Origin: Flavobacterium sp. ov086
Lineage (GTDB): Bacteria > Bacteroidota > Bacteroidia > Flavobacteriales > Flavobacteriaceae
Assembly (NCBI RefSeq): GCF_900187965.1
Contig: NZ_FZNL01000007.1
Location: 66,405-130,404, forward strand
Direction of reading: 5' to 3'
DNA: 64,000 nt
Below are positions 1 to 8,937 of this stretch, piece after piece. Under the pieces are notes generated by a model. The model ran no database searches, was not told the origin of the DNA, and saw only the letters and a list, made by a program, of their open reading frames with translations. Each line of letters begins with the position of its first letter. Positions within the stretch are counted from its first letter, which is position 1. A program made the position numbers and the translations under genes.

Positions 1-2940
1 GTAACGGTTTGAGTTGAAGTACAGCTATTAGCATCTGTTACAGTTACGGTATAAGTTCCTCCGCTAAGCCCTGTTGCAGTTGCAGCAGTTCCTCCAGACG
101 GAGACCATACATAAGAGTATGCACCATTTCCTCCGGTTGCAGTTACAGTTGCAGATCCTGTAGTTCCTCCATTACAAAGAATATCTGTTTGAGAAGTTAT
201 AGAAGAAGTTAAAAGAGCTGGCTCAATTATAGTCACATTGTCGGTTGTAGTACAACTATTGGCATCAGTAACAGTAACAGTATAATTTCCGGGACTAAGT
301 CCTGTTGCAGTTGCAGCCGAACCACCAGTAGGTAACCAGGCATAGGTATAAGAACCTGCTCCGCCAGTTGGTGTTACAGTTGCAGATCCATCGTTAGACC
401 CGTTGCACGAAATATCACTGTGAGCTGTTATAGAAGCTAGTAATACAGATGGCTCGGTAATAGTAGTACTTTGTGTTATAGTACAGCTATTGGCATCTGT
501 TACAGTTACTGTATAAGTTCCTGCAGTAAGTCCTGATGCAGTTGCAGCAGTTCCTCCAGTTGGAGACCATGAATAAGTATATGCACCAGTTCCTCCGGTT
601 GCAGTTACAGTAGCAGATCCGTTTGTTCCTCCGTTACAACTTACTTGTGTTGGTGTAATTGTTGCAGTAAGAGCATTAGGTTCTGTAATTGTAAATGCTT
701 GTGTAGCCTGACATAAGTTAGCATCTGTTACAGTTACCGTATAAGTTCCTGCTGTAAGTCCTGTTGCTGTTGCACCTGTTTGTCCGCCAGGTGACCATGC
801 ATAAGAGTATGCCCCAGTTCCGCCTGTTACAACTACAGAAGCTTCTCCTGTAGTTGCACCATTGCATAATAAATCAATTTGTGATGGAGTAGTTGCTAAA
901 GGTGTCGGTTCTATAATTGTAAAGTTTTTTACAATAGAACAGCCACTAGGAGAAGTTATTGTTACACTATAATTACCAGCAGTAAGATTACTCGCTGTAT
1001 CACTATTTCCACCAGACGGTGCCCATACATAAGTAAAAGGTCCCGGAGCTCCTGATGCAACTACACTGGCTGAACCTGTGTTTGTACCATTACATAAAAC
1101 ATCAGTTTGACTTGTAGCAGCAACTAAGGTATTTGTGGTTGTGATAGTGAAGTTTTCGGTAAGAGCACATCCATTTGCGTCTGTGATTAAACAAGAGTGA
1201 TTTCCTGCTGCTAATCCTGTTGCTGTTGCTGTCGTTTGACCAGATGGTGACCAAAAATAAGTATAAGAGCCTGCACCACCGCTTGCGGTTACAGTTGCTT
1301 GTCCTCCAGTTGTACAGGTAGCACTTATTTGGCTTGTTATGGCGCTTAAAGCTGATGGTTGATTGATAGTGACAGGAGCAGTTGTAGTAGTACATCCGTT
1401 ACCATCAGTAATTAAACAAGTATAAGATCCTACAGTAAGTCCTGTTGCAGTTGCAGCAGTTCCGCCAGAAGGTGACCATGCGTAAGTATAGGTACCAGAT
1501 CCACCAGATGCAGATGCTGTTGCACTTCCAGTTGCTCCGGCATTACATAATACATCAGTTCCGGAAGCTGTAGCCGTTAAAACAGCTGGTTCGCCTATAG
1601 TAACAGGTATTGTATGTGAGCATGTATTTGCATCTTGAATAGTCACAGTATAAGTCCCTGCACTAAGTCCTGATGCTGTTGCAGCAGTTCCGCCAGTGGG
1701 AGACCATGAATAAGTATATCCTCCAACTCCGCCAGAAGCAGTTACAGTTGCAGATCCGTTAGTACCTCCATTACATGAAACATCAGTATGCACCTCAGTA
1801 GCAGATATTTCAGTAGGAGTACCTACATTTATAGTTTTTGTTAATGTACATCCATTTGAATCTGTAATTGTACAAGTATAATCTCCAGTTGAAAGTCCTG
1901 AGGCCGTAACTCCCGTTCCTCCCGAAGGTGCCCATGAATACGTATAATTTGGAGTTCCTCCCGATACTGTTACAGTTGCAGTACCATTTGATCCACTAAA
2001 ACAGCTAACAGGTGTTGAACTTGTAGAGGCAGAAAGTGCTGCTCCCGGTCCGGAGATATTAAATCCCTGAGACGTCATACAGCTATTAGCATCGAAAATA
2101 GTTACGGTATAACTTCCTGCAGGTAAACCCGAAGCTGTTGCTCCTGTACCTCCAGATGGAGACCATGAGTAAGAATAGCTACCAGTTCCTCCAGTTACAC
2201 TTACTGTTGCAGATCCTGTAGTATCTCCAAAACAATTTACATTTGTTTGTGCAATTGGAGATGCAACTAATGAATTTAATGGTTCTGTAATTATGAATGT
2301 TTTTGTATCTGAACAGCTGTTAGCATCTGTAACTGTTACAGTATAAACTCCTGCAATTAATCCTGTAATGTTATCTGTTGTAGCACCGCCTGGTGACCAT
2401 AAGTAGGTATAGCCTGGTGTTCCACCAGTTACTGTTACGCTGGCTTCACCTGATGCGTCTCCATGACATAATATATCGGTTTGTGTACCAGCTATATTAA
2501 TAGCGAGTGGATTTGAAAGAATAAAAGTTTGCGTTGCTGTACAGTTATTGCTATCTGTAACGGTAACTGTATAGGTACCTGCAGACAAGCCTGAAGCTGT
2601 TGCTGAGTTACCTCCGGCTGGAGACCATGAATAGGTATAGCCACCAGATCCTCCTGAAGCTAATACAGTTGCAAATCCATTCCCTCCGCTATTACAGCTT
2701 GGATCGCTAAATGCTCCTTTAGTAGCTACTAATACAGATGGCTCCGTAATAGTAAAGTTTTGTATTGTTGGACAAAGATTAGCGTCATTTATAGTCACAT
2801 TATAATTTCCTTGCGCCAAATTAGATATAGTTGCACCAGTTGCACCATTAGACCAAAGATAAGTGTATGATCCTGTTCCTCCGGAAGGAGTAACTGTTGC
2901 AGAACCAGTAGTATCGCCATTACAACTTACATCTACTTGT
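1..2940 (-). repeat. Tandem array of 13 SprB-type repeats inside the giant adhesin
   Basis: Thirteen consecutive units of about 226-233 bp (about 76 residues) can be counted from the codons for the YSWSPSGG-like core, near plus-strand positions 103, 332, 562, 791, 1019, 1245, 1471, 1699, 1927, 2158, 2391, 2619 and 2848. Each unit reads roughly CNG...GSATVSASGG..YSWSPSG..ATGLSAGTYTVTVTD. The unit at the window edge is cut. A fourteenth, isolated unit lies near 4340-4560 between two Ig-like domains. Units differ in sequence, so this is an old array, not a fresh expansion. Confidence 0.9.
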
Positions 2941-5651
2941 GTTGGATTAGCAATGATCTTGTGTATTGTAAGAGTTGCACCATTTGAATTTGCTGCCGGA
3001 GCACAAGTTCCTGTAGCAACAGCTCTATACGAATAACCACTCATTGATGCAGTAGCTCCCGTTATAGTAAGTGTTGTAGTACTAGCACCGGAGTATAAAG
3101 AGCTATTACTTATGTTTGAATAACCAGCACCGGAATTTTCTTGCCACTGATATGATGTAGCATTTGATGCAATAACAGAGAAAGTCGTATTTGTTCCTTC
3201 ACATATAGCACTTGCAGATGGATGTGAAGTTATTGAAGTTAGACCTAAAACAGTTATTGGTATTGTAATAGGAATTCCAGGACAAGTATTCAAAGTTGGA
3301 GTTACAGTATAGGTAACGATACCATTACCTGAAAGAACCTGATTTAAACTTGATCCTGTGCTATTAGAAAAACCGGTAACAGTACCACTGGTAAGAGCAG
3401 CTGTCCATGAAAAAGTAGCTCCAGTTGGTGTTGAGCTTAAAGCTACATTAGCAGACGTACCACTACAAATTGTATTTGAAGCCGGAGTTGCTATTGCAAC
3501 TGGTAATGGATTTACTGTTACAGTTACTATAATAGGAAGACCCGGACAACCATTTATAGTTGGCGTTACCGTATAATTGGCTGTACCAACACCTGTTAGA
3601 CTTTGAGCAATCGTAGTCCCGGAACCCGCGGACGCTCCACTAACGCTACCACTCATGGTAACAGTCCAGGCAAAAGTGGCACCAGTAGGAGTAGAGGTCA
3701 ACGCAATGTTTGTTGAAGATCCACTGCAAATAATTGGAGCTGCTGGAGTTGCTGTTGCCGTTGGCAGCGGATTAACAGTAACAGTTACTATAATTGGTGT
3801 ACCAGGACAATTGTTTAAAGTTGGAGTTACCGTATAGTTAATTGTACCGTTACCCGTTAAAGTTTGTGCAATAGCAGTTCCTGAACCGGCAGATGCTCCA
3901 TTAACAGTACCACTTGTAGTGGCTATCGTCCATGCAAAAGTTGCTCCTGTAGGGGCCGAAGTTAGTGCAATATTAGTAGCGTTTCCACTACAGATTGTTT
4001 GTGATGACGGAGTTGCTGTAGCAACCGGTAATGAATTAACATTCAATTGAGCTAGACCATTCGAGGCTATAGTATTTGAACATGAACTTGTAAGGACAGC
4101 TCTATATAGGTAACCTTGCATTCCTGATGTAACAGATCCAATGCTAAGATTTGCTGTAGTTACTCCAGAATAACTAGGACTTGTTCCTCCATTAGTGATA
4201 TTAACAAAACCTAAACCGGCGTCGACCTGCCATTGGTAAGTTGAGGTATTTGTTGCAACAACATTAAATGTTGCAGTTGATCCCACACAGGCTATATATG
4301 TTGCAGGCTGAGTGGTTATAGATGGCGATGAGGCTGCAAGAGTAGGTTCACTTATACTAACAGGATAAGTTTTAGTACATCCAATATTATCCGTAACAGT
4401 CACTGTATAATTTCCTGCAGTAAGCCCGCTGGCAGTTGCCGAGGTAATTCCCGAAGGGGACCATGAATAATCATATGGAATAAAACCTCCTGAAACTGAA
4501 ACTGTTGCAGATCCGTTATTACCACCATTACAAGTTACATTGGTTAAAGCAGTTGTACTGACAACTATATTAGGAACTGTTAATGTAGCAGAATTAGAAT
4601 TTGCAGTTCCTACACCACTAGCGGTACAACGATACAAATAGCCACTCATTGAGGCAGTTACATTTGTTATAGTTAAGGTTGCTGTAGTTACGCCAGAATA
4701 AGGCGCGCCATTTGATAAATTTGTAAATCCACTGCCAGTATTTACTTGCCATTGGTAACCAGTAGCATTAGTTGCCGTAATTGGGAAAGTAGTGGTACCA
4801 CCTTCACAAAGCGTTCTGTTAGGCGGATTAACAGTAATTGCCGGAGGTATTCCTAAAAAAGGAGTACCGGATGGCATAGTTTGAGTTGTTAGAGAAAGCG
4901 TCCAGTTTGCCTGATTCATTACAGCAGTTCTAATTGCGGCAGCGTTTGCAAAAGGTACTCCCGTACCATTAAATTTTGCAGATTGTGGTACATTGCCACT
5001 TATTGTACCCGTGTAAAATGCACTTGTACCATTGGTAAGACCCACTGGTAAAACAGAAGTACTTGGCCCAATTGTACAGCTTGCACTAGGAACATCCCAG
5101 GTTGCAGCTGAGGTAGATGCATCGCATTTTGAATAACTGAGACCACCTTTTATGCTTGCGCCACCACCAGTAATTGAACCGCCACCACCTTGAAAAGCAA
5201 TGATCTGATCCCCAACGGTAGATAAGGATAATCCGTTTAAAGGAGTTCCTTCCGTAACTGCCACTATACCATTCGCTGTTAAGGCAGTAGTACTTGGATT
5301 ATAAGTAGAGGCATTGAGCCCGCTAATTAAGATTTCTGTACCCATAGGTATAGCGGTAGCAGAAGTCCATGTAACGGTTGATTCTGTAGTACCGGCGTTT
5401 ACCCAGCCACTGCCTGTATATCCTCGGTCAGTAAAACTAATTATTGTACCGGCAGAAATATTAGTAAGCAGTACAAATGAATAACTGTCACTAAGCGAAG
5501 CCGAGGGAGTAGTTGACGCATCATATCCCGTAAAGATAATATCTCCAACTGCCAAAGTAGTTTGAGAGCTGGCCAGGTAACTTTGCAAAAATATCCCTAA
5601 GAATAAGGCGATATTTAGAAAGTTTTTAATTTGAGAGTAAAAATGTTTCAT
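1..5651 (-). CDS. Giant secreted SprB-repeat/Ig-like/PKD-like adhesin, N-terminal 1883 residues (partial)
   Basis: Reading from the ATG at 5651 the frame stays open to the window edge, so the 3' end is missing. Residues 1-29 form a signal peptide (hydrophobic NIALFLGIFL, then ASSQ). About residues 30-265 are a Gly/Ser/Thr-rich N-terminal domain (TTLAVGDIIFTGYDAS). An Ig-like domain (GYQWQVNTGSGF, later YLYRCTAS) follows at about 271-361, a SprB-type repeat at 364-438, a second Ig-like domain at 441-538, three PKD-like units at 541-801, a third Ig-like domain at 804-901, and then an uninterrupted SprB-repeat array. SprB is the giant mobile cell-surface adhesin of F. johnsoniae gliding, secreted by the type IX system; this protein has the same repeat type but a different N-terminal architecture, so I call it SprB-like. 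It starts 14 nt after the formyltransferase gene and is the last visible gene of the operon. A type IX C-terminal signal would lie outside the window. Confidence 0.9.
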   Translation of the reverse strand, partial: MKHFYSQIKNFLNIALFLGIFLQSYLASSQTTLAVGDIIFTGYDASTTPSASLSDSYSFVLLTNISAGTIISFTDRGYTGSGWVNAGTTESTVTWTSATAIPMGTEILISGLNASTYNPSTTALTANGIVAVTEGTPLNGLSLSTVGDQIIAFQGGGGSITGGGASIKGGLSYSKCDASTSAATWDVPSASCTIGPSTSVLPVGLTNGTSAFYTGTISGNVPQSAKFNGTGVPFANAAAIRTAVMNQANWTLSLTTQTMPSGTPFLGIPPAITVNPPNRTLCEGGTTTFPITATNATGYQWQVNTGSGFTNLSNGAPYSGVTTATLTITNVTASMSGYLYRCTASGVGTANSNSATLTVPNIVVSTTALTNVTCNGGNNGSATVSVSGGFIPYDYSWSPSGITSATASGLTAGNYTVTVTDNIGCTKTYPVSISEPTLAASSPSITTQPATYIACVGSTATFNVVATNTSTYQWQVDAGLGFVNITNGGTSPSYSGVTTANLSIGSVTSGMQGYLYRAVLTSSCSNTIASNGLAQLNVNSLPVATATPSSQTICSGNATNIALTSAPTGATFAWTIATTSGTVNGASAGSGTAIAQTLTGNGTINYTVTPTLNNCPGTPIIVTVTVNPLPTATATPAAPIICSGSSTNIALTSTPTGATFAWTVTMSGSVSGASAGSGTTIAQSLTGVGTANYTVTPTINGCPGLPIIVTVTVNPLPVAIATPASNTICSGTSANVALSSTPTGATFSWTAALTSGTVTGFSNSTGSSLNQVLSGNGIVTYTVTPTLNTCPGIPITIPITVLGLTSITSHPSASAICEGTNTTFSVIASNATSYQWQENSGAGYSNISNSSLYSGASTTTLTITGATASMSGYSYRAVATGTCAPAANSNGATLTIHKIIANPTQVDVSCNGDTTGSATVTPSGGTGSYTYLWSNGATGATISNLAQGNYNVTINDANLCPTIQNFTITEPSVLVATKGAFSDPSCNSGGNGFATVLASGGSGGYTYSWSPAGGNSATASGLSAGTYTVTVTDSNNCTATQTFILSNPLAINIAGTQTDILCHGDASGEASVTVTGGTPGYTYLWSPGGATTDNITGLIAGVYTVTVTDANSCSDTKTFIITEPLNSLVASPIAQTNVNCFGDTTGSATVSVTGGTGSYSYSWSPSGGTGATASGLPAGSYTVTIFDANSCMTSQGFNISGPGAALSASTSSTPVSCFSGSNGTATVTVSGGTPNYTYSWAPSGGTGVTASGLSTGDYTCTITDSNGCTLTKTINVGTPTEISATEVHTDVSCNGGTNGSATVTASGGVGGYTYSWSPTGGTAATASGLSAGTYTVTIQDANTCSHTIPVTIGEPAVLTATASGTDVLCNAGATGSATASASGGSGTYTYAWSPSGGTAATATGLTVGSYTCLITDGNGCTTTTAPVTINQPSALSAITSQISATCTTGGQATVTASGGAGSYTYFWSPSGQTTATATGLAAGNHSCLITDANGCALTENFTITTTNTLVAATSQTDVLCNGTNTGSASVVASGAPGPFTYVWAPSGGNSDTASNLTAGNYSVTITSPSGCSIVKNFTIIEPTPLATTPSQIDLLCNGATTGEASVVVTGGTGAYSYAWSPGGQTGATATGLTAGTYTVTVTDANLCQATQAFTITEPNALTATITPTQVSCNGGTNGSATVTATGGTGAYTYSWSPTGGTAATASGLTAGTYTVTVTDANSCTITQSTTITEPSVLLASITAHSDISCNGSNDGSATVTPTGGAGSYTYAWLPTGGSAATATGLSPGNYTVTVTDANSCTTTDNVTIIEPALLTSSITSQTDILCNGGTTGSATVTATGGNGAYSYVWSPSGGTAATATGLSGGTYTVTVTDANSCTSTQTV

Positions 5652-5665
5652 AATAGATTGATTAA

Positions 5666-6604
5666 TTATAAAGAGGCAAATTGCTCGCCATTTTTTATAC
5701 CAAAAATGAGCAATTTGTGCCCACTCATAAATGCTTCATCCGTATAAACAATATTTATACGAAGTTGTGTCTCATTACAACACTGAATAATAAGTCCTTT
5801 TTCTTCGTTTATATTCAAAATAGTTCCAGGGTTTTGAGGTTTTTCAGATTTAAAGCTTGTTAGAGAAGCTTCCAGAATACGTATATTCCATCCGTTCCAT
5901 TGTGTATAAGCGCCTTTATTCCAGGGATTGCAGGCTCTTATTAATGCTTCTATAGATTTTGCATCTTGGTTTTGCCAATTGATACATACATCTGAGGCAT
6001 TGGGTCTTTTATAATAATGTGATAGTGTTTCTTCTTGTAGAACTCCTTCTATATTTGTTTCAAGCAAAGTCAATACTTCAGGAATAATGTGAGAACCTAA
6101 ATAAGATAAATTGGTACATAATAGTCCATGTGTCATTGTAACGTCTATTGGTAATTTCTTTTTTAATAGAATTGCACCGCGATCAATTTCTTCTTCAATA
6201 ACATGAACACTTATTCCGGTTTCATTTTTTTGCTGTCTAATAGTTTCGAATACAGGATCAGATCCTCTCATTTCTGGTAAAAGCCCATAATGAAAATTGT
6301 AAAACAGGCTTGGATGCTGTTTTATACTTTCGGCAGGTATTTTCCATGGAAATGTCATCGTAAAAGCATATTTTATAGTAGTGTCTTTGGTTAATTCTTC
6401 TAACTGGATATTTAGTTTTTCTTTTTCAAGAAGTACTAAATTAACTCCTGTTTGAGAGGTAAATGCAAAGCAAAATTCTTTAATATCTTCATTATGTATT
6501 GGTATTGCAATGCTATGCAATCTGCCAATAGCAAAAACCGTTTGTATAGCCGCAAAAGCCATACGGTGATTGCATAAAACAACTATGTCGCATTTTGCAC
6601 TCAT
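5666..6604 (-). CDS. Formyltransferase-family protein (Fmt-like fold), likely not the housekeeping Fmt
   Basis: A 312-residue protein with the folate-dependent formyltransferase fold: N-terminal catalytic half to about residue 200 and an OB-like C-terminal half. The catalytic triad of the family is visible as N103 and H105 in FNFHYGLLP and D141 in EEEIDRGAIL. Canonical enzymes carry HxSLLP; here the serine is glycine. The gene overlaps the preceding binding-protein gene by 4 nt (ATGA), so the two are probably translationally coupled, and it precedes the giant adhesin by 14 nt. Operon context, divergence and the lack of deformylase or ribosomal neighbours argue against methionyl-tRNA formyltransferase. 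A sugar-amine N-formyltransferase acting in surface-glycan or small-molecule synthesis is one possibility. The substrate cannot be told from sequence. Confidence 0.8.
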   Translation of the reverse strand: MSAKCDIVVLCNHRMAFAAIQTVFAIGRLHSIAIPIHNEDIKEFCFAFTSQTGVNLVLLEKEKLNIQLEELTKDTTIKYAFTMTFPWKIPAESIKQHPSLFYNFHYGLLPEMRGSDPVFETIRQQKNETGISVHVIEEEIDRGAILLKKKLPIDVTMTHGLLCTNLSYLGSHIIPEVLTLLETNIEGVLQEETLSHYYKRPNASDVCINWQNQDAKSIEALIRACNPWNKGAYTQWNGWNIRILEASLTSFKSEKPQNPGTILNINEEKGLIIQCCNETQLRINIVYTDEAFMSGHKLLIFGIKNGEQFASL

Positions 6605-7731
6605 GAATCTAAACAGGCATAAGCATTAAGCCAGGAGTTGGTTAAAGTATCTTTTATAGCATTTATGTTTTGCTGTAAACTTTCTCTTTCCTGGTCAAGA
6701 TTTACTACTTCTGTTATAGTATCAAGATGGCAATTGCCAGTTTCTTCATTTTTGGTAACAGTGGCATAATAAACAGGTGCTTCTGAGAAACCGGTATTTG
6801 GATTTATAAATACAGATCCTCGTGGCGAATTGATTATAAGCCCATCTATTGAATTTTTGTTCATTATCGAAATAAACAAAGCAGCTTCCCATCCTAATAA
6901 TGAAAAAACATTTGCTTTATTTACTTTAATGCTTTCCATAGCATTTACAAATTCAATATTTTCTTTTGATTCTATTTTTGATGACCACGGAACTGAACAA
7001 CTCCAGTCATATCCCGGATAAGGTATTTTACTGAGCCATAATTCTTCGGCAGTAAAACCGCTTCCGTATGTTTTTGAAGCCAAAATGCTATCGAATTTTT
7101 TAGCTTCTCTAAAAAAATCTTCCGTCATGTCTCCACAAAATGAAGCAAGTACAGCAACATCTTTATTGTTTTCGAGATATTCGGCTAATGGTTCTAAGCT
7201 AAAGTCAGCTTTTTTTAATGGTGTAATGTGGTTATAGCTAATTGCACCTCCTTTTTCTTCGGCGGCAATAGCATAGGCATAAGGAGAGCGATAACCGGCA
7301 TCGTAAAACGAACAGGTAAAAGCAAAATTATTTTGACCATCCTCAAATGCTTTACGTACAATAGCACGTGAGCATAAACTTCCTTGTAGAGAAAGAAAGT
7401 ATGCATTTGATAGTTTCCCTTCAAAAGAATGAAAATGATAGCCACTATCCAGCACGATCAATATCTTGCCAGAGCTTTCAAAAAGAGGGTGAATAAACTC
7501 AGCCGAAATAGGATTCATATATCCTACTATTACATCAGTATCATTTAGTAATAGTGCTTCACAAGTAGTATAAATCTCTTCGCTTTTTGCGGCAAGGCCT
7601 ATATTTGCAGATACTATTTGATGTGCTCCGTCAAGGCCCAATTTTTTAAAGCAGGTTTTTAATCCATCCATAATATCAAATGATATTGAAGGATAAAGAA
7701 CAGAGCGGGGCAAAAGTAAAGCTATATTCAT
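6601..7731 (-). CDS. Periplasmic-binding-protein-like (type 1 fold) protein lacking a signal peptide
   Basis: A 376-residue protein that looks like an amino-acid/LivK-type substrate-binding protein: alternating beta strands and helices in two lobes (opening MNIALLLPRSV, then DVIVGYMNP, ILIVLDSGYHF, DVAVLASFCGD, IDGLIINSPRGSVF and a final crossover). It starts directly with the first beta strand, so it has no signal peptide or lipobox and should stay in the cytoplasm, unlike true transport receptors. No permease or ATPase gene is near. It lies 71 nt after the third collar gene and overlaps the formyltransferase start by 4 nt. It may sense a ligand or act as an enzyme partner; I do not recognise a characterised homolog. 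Confidence 0.7.
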   Translation of the reverse strand: MNIALLLPRSVLYPSISFDIMDGLKTCFKKLGLDGAHQIVSANIGLAAKSEEIYTTCEALLLNDTDVIVGYMNPISAEFIHPLFESSGKILIVLDSGYHFHSFEGKLSNAYFLSLQGSLCSRAIVRKAFEDGQNNFAFTCSFYDAGYRSPYAYAIAAEEKGGAISYNHITPLKKADFSLEPLAEYLENNKDVAVLASFCGDMTEDFFREAKKFDSILASKTYGSGFTAEELWLSKIPYPGYDWSCSVPWSSKIESKENIEFVNAMESIKVNKANVFSLLGWEAALFISIMNKNSIDGLIINSPRGSVFINPNTGFSEAPVYYATVTKNEETGNCHLDTITEVVNLDQERESLQQNINAIKDTLTNSWLNAYACLDS

Positions 7732-7802
7732 ATTTTTTTTGTTAGGTTAAGGGTGCTCAGCGCGAAGATCCGTGCCAAGCCCCTTTATATTGGCAAATAA
7801 GT

Positions 7803-8342
7803 TTAATTTCTCGAAGGAAATATCCCGTACAAACATATAATGTAGTTCATACCTAAGTAAGGCTGTTGAACCGGTATAGGTGAGTTATTTCCTGTCACGC
7901 CTATTGCTATTGTTGGTGTAACAGTACGTAGAGCAGTATCAGATGGCGAACTAGAATAAAGTCCTGTTAAGGACGCCAGATTATTGCCTGTTGGAGTGCC
8001 TACATCTCCTCCGTCTGATAGAGCTCCCATTGCGTACGAACCAGTGCCCAAGTGATTGTGACTTGGTAAGTTTGTAATAAGTGCAGTTACTGTATTTGAT
8101 CCTTGTACTTGTCCTAATGCATATGAAGGTACACTAGGAGATTGTCCTGTACCCATAGGTGCGCGTCCGCGAAAATCCGGTAACGCAAATGTTTGAACAC
8201 CATTACCGCCATAGGTTGTCCCCAAAAGGCTAAACAATGCATTATTAGTACTTATTGCTAATATTTGCCCTGCACAATAAGCCCAATTTTTAGGGGCAAA
8301 ATCGGCAGCAAATAAGCGAATTTCTGATACTACTCCTTCCAT
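7803..8342 (-). CDS. Phage-tail-collar domain protein (MdpB-like), third of three
   Basis: A 179-residue protein of the microcystin-dependent-protein/tail-collar family. The N-terminal signature (EIRLFAADFAPKNWAYC) is followed by the collar core GTTYGGNGVQTFALPDF with RGR near residues 58-60, a Gly/Ser/Thr-rich middle, and a conserved tail (QPYLGMNYIICLYGIFPSRN). There is no signal peptide. It is 18 nt after the second collar gene and carries the same ends, so the three are paralogs. The family name comes from short tail fibres, but no other phage gene is present. It may be a structural subunit of a trimeric surface fibre. Confidence 0.85.
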   Translation of the reverse strand: MEGVVSEIRLFAADFAPKNWAYCAGQILAISTNNALFSLLGTTYGGNGVQTFALPDFRGRAPMGTGQSPSVPSYALGQVQGSNTVTALITNLPSHNHLGTGSYAMGALSDGGDVGTPTGNNLASLTGLYSSSPSDTALRTVTPTIAIGVTGNNSPIPVQQPYLGMNYIICLYGIFPSRN

Positions 8343-8360
8343 GGTTATATATTTTTTAAA

Positions 8361-8897
8361 TTAATTTCTACTTGGAAAAACACCTTCCATACAAATAATA
8401 TAATTTGTTGAAAGGTAGGGTTGCATAATGCTAAAAGGGGCTCCCTGACCAGTTAGTGCAAGGGTTACAGTTGAGGTTTCAGCTTTTAAGGAAGTATCTC
8501 CTGCTGCGGTCGAGTATGCTCCTGTTAAACCTGCCAGTATGGTACCAGTTGGTGTTCCTGTAGTTCCTGCTCCTGAAAATACCGGAGGGGCAATAGCAGC
8601 TGTTCCCAGATGGTTATGACCCGGCATTTGTGCTGTTGACATTGTTACTGATTCTGAACCGCCAATCTGGCCCAGAAGCATTGAAAAACCTCCTCCTTGT
8701 GCTGTTCCTACTGGAATTCTGCCTCGAAGATCAGGAAGATTAAATGTTTGTACTCCATCTCCGCCGTATGTTGTACCAATTAGAGCGTAAAGCGCATCAT
8801 ATTCTGCTATACTAATTTGAGAGCCGTCACAAAAATGCCAGCCACGTGGTGCGAAATTACCCGCAAATAAGCGAACTTCTGCCATAGTTCCTTCCAT
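8361..8897 (-). CDS. Phage-tail-collar domain protein (MdpB-like), second of three
   Basis: A 178-residue paralog of its two neighbours. It shows AEVRLFAGNFAPRGWHFCDG at the N terminus, the collar core GTTYGGDGVQTFNLPDLRGR around residues 41-60, a low-complexity Ala/Gly/Thr centre with GHNHLGT, and the C-terminal QPYLSTNYIICMEGVFPSRN. The middle (about residues 85-140) differs most between the three copies, while both ends are nearly constant, as expected for subunits that share a trunk and differ in an exposed tip. It is separated by 40 nt from the first copy and 18 nt from the third, with no promoter-like sequence in the gaps. Confidence 0.85.
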   Translation of the reverse strand: MEGTMAEVRLFAGNFAPRGWHFCDGSQISIAEYDALYALIGTTYGGDGVQTFNLPDLRGRIPVGTAQGGGFSMLLGQIGGSESVTMSTAQMPGHNHLGTAAIAPPVFSGAGTTGTPTGTILAGLTGAYSTAAGDTSLKAETSTVTLALTGQGAPFSIMQPYLSTNYIICMEGVFPSRN

Positions 8898-8937
8898 AAT
8901 AATGTTTTTTAAGAGTTAAAAATGTAAACAGAAAAAG

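Noticed and set aside
1..2940. CRISPR-like or satellite array suggested by the regular spacing
   Set aside because: The period of about 229 bp keeps the reading frame and encodes SprB-type protein repeats.
5666..6604. Housekeeping methionyl-tRNA formyltransferase
   Set aside because: HxSLLP is altered, the sequence looks divergent, and the gene is embedded in a surface-protein operon with no translation genes around.
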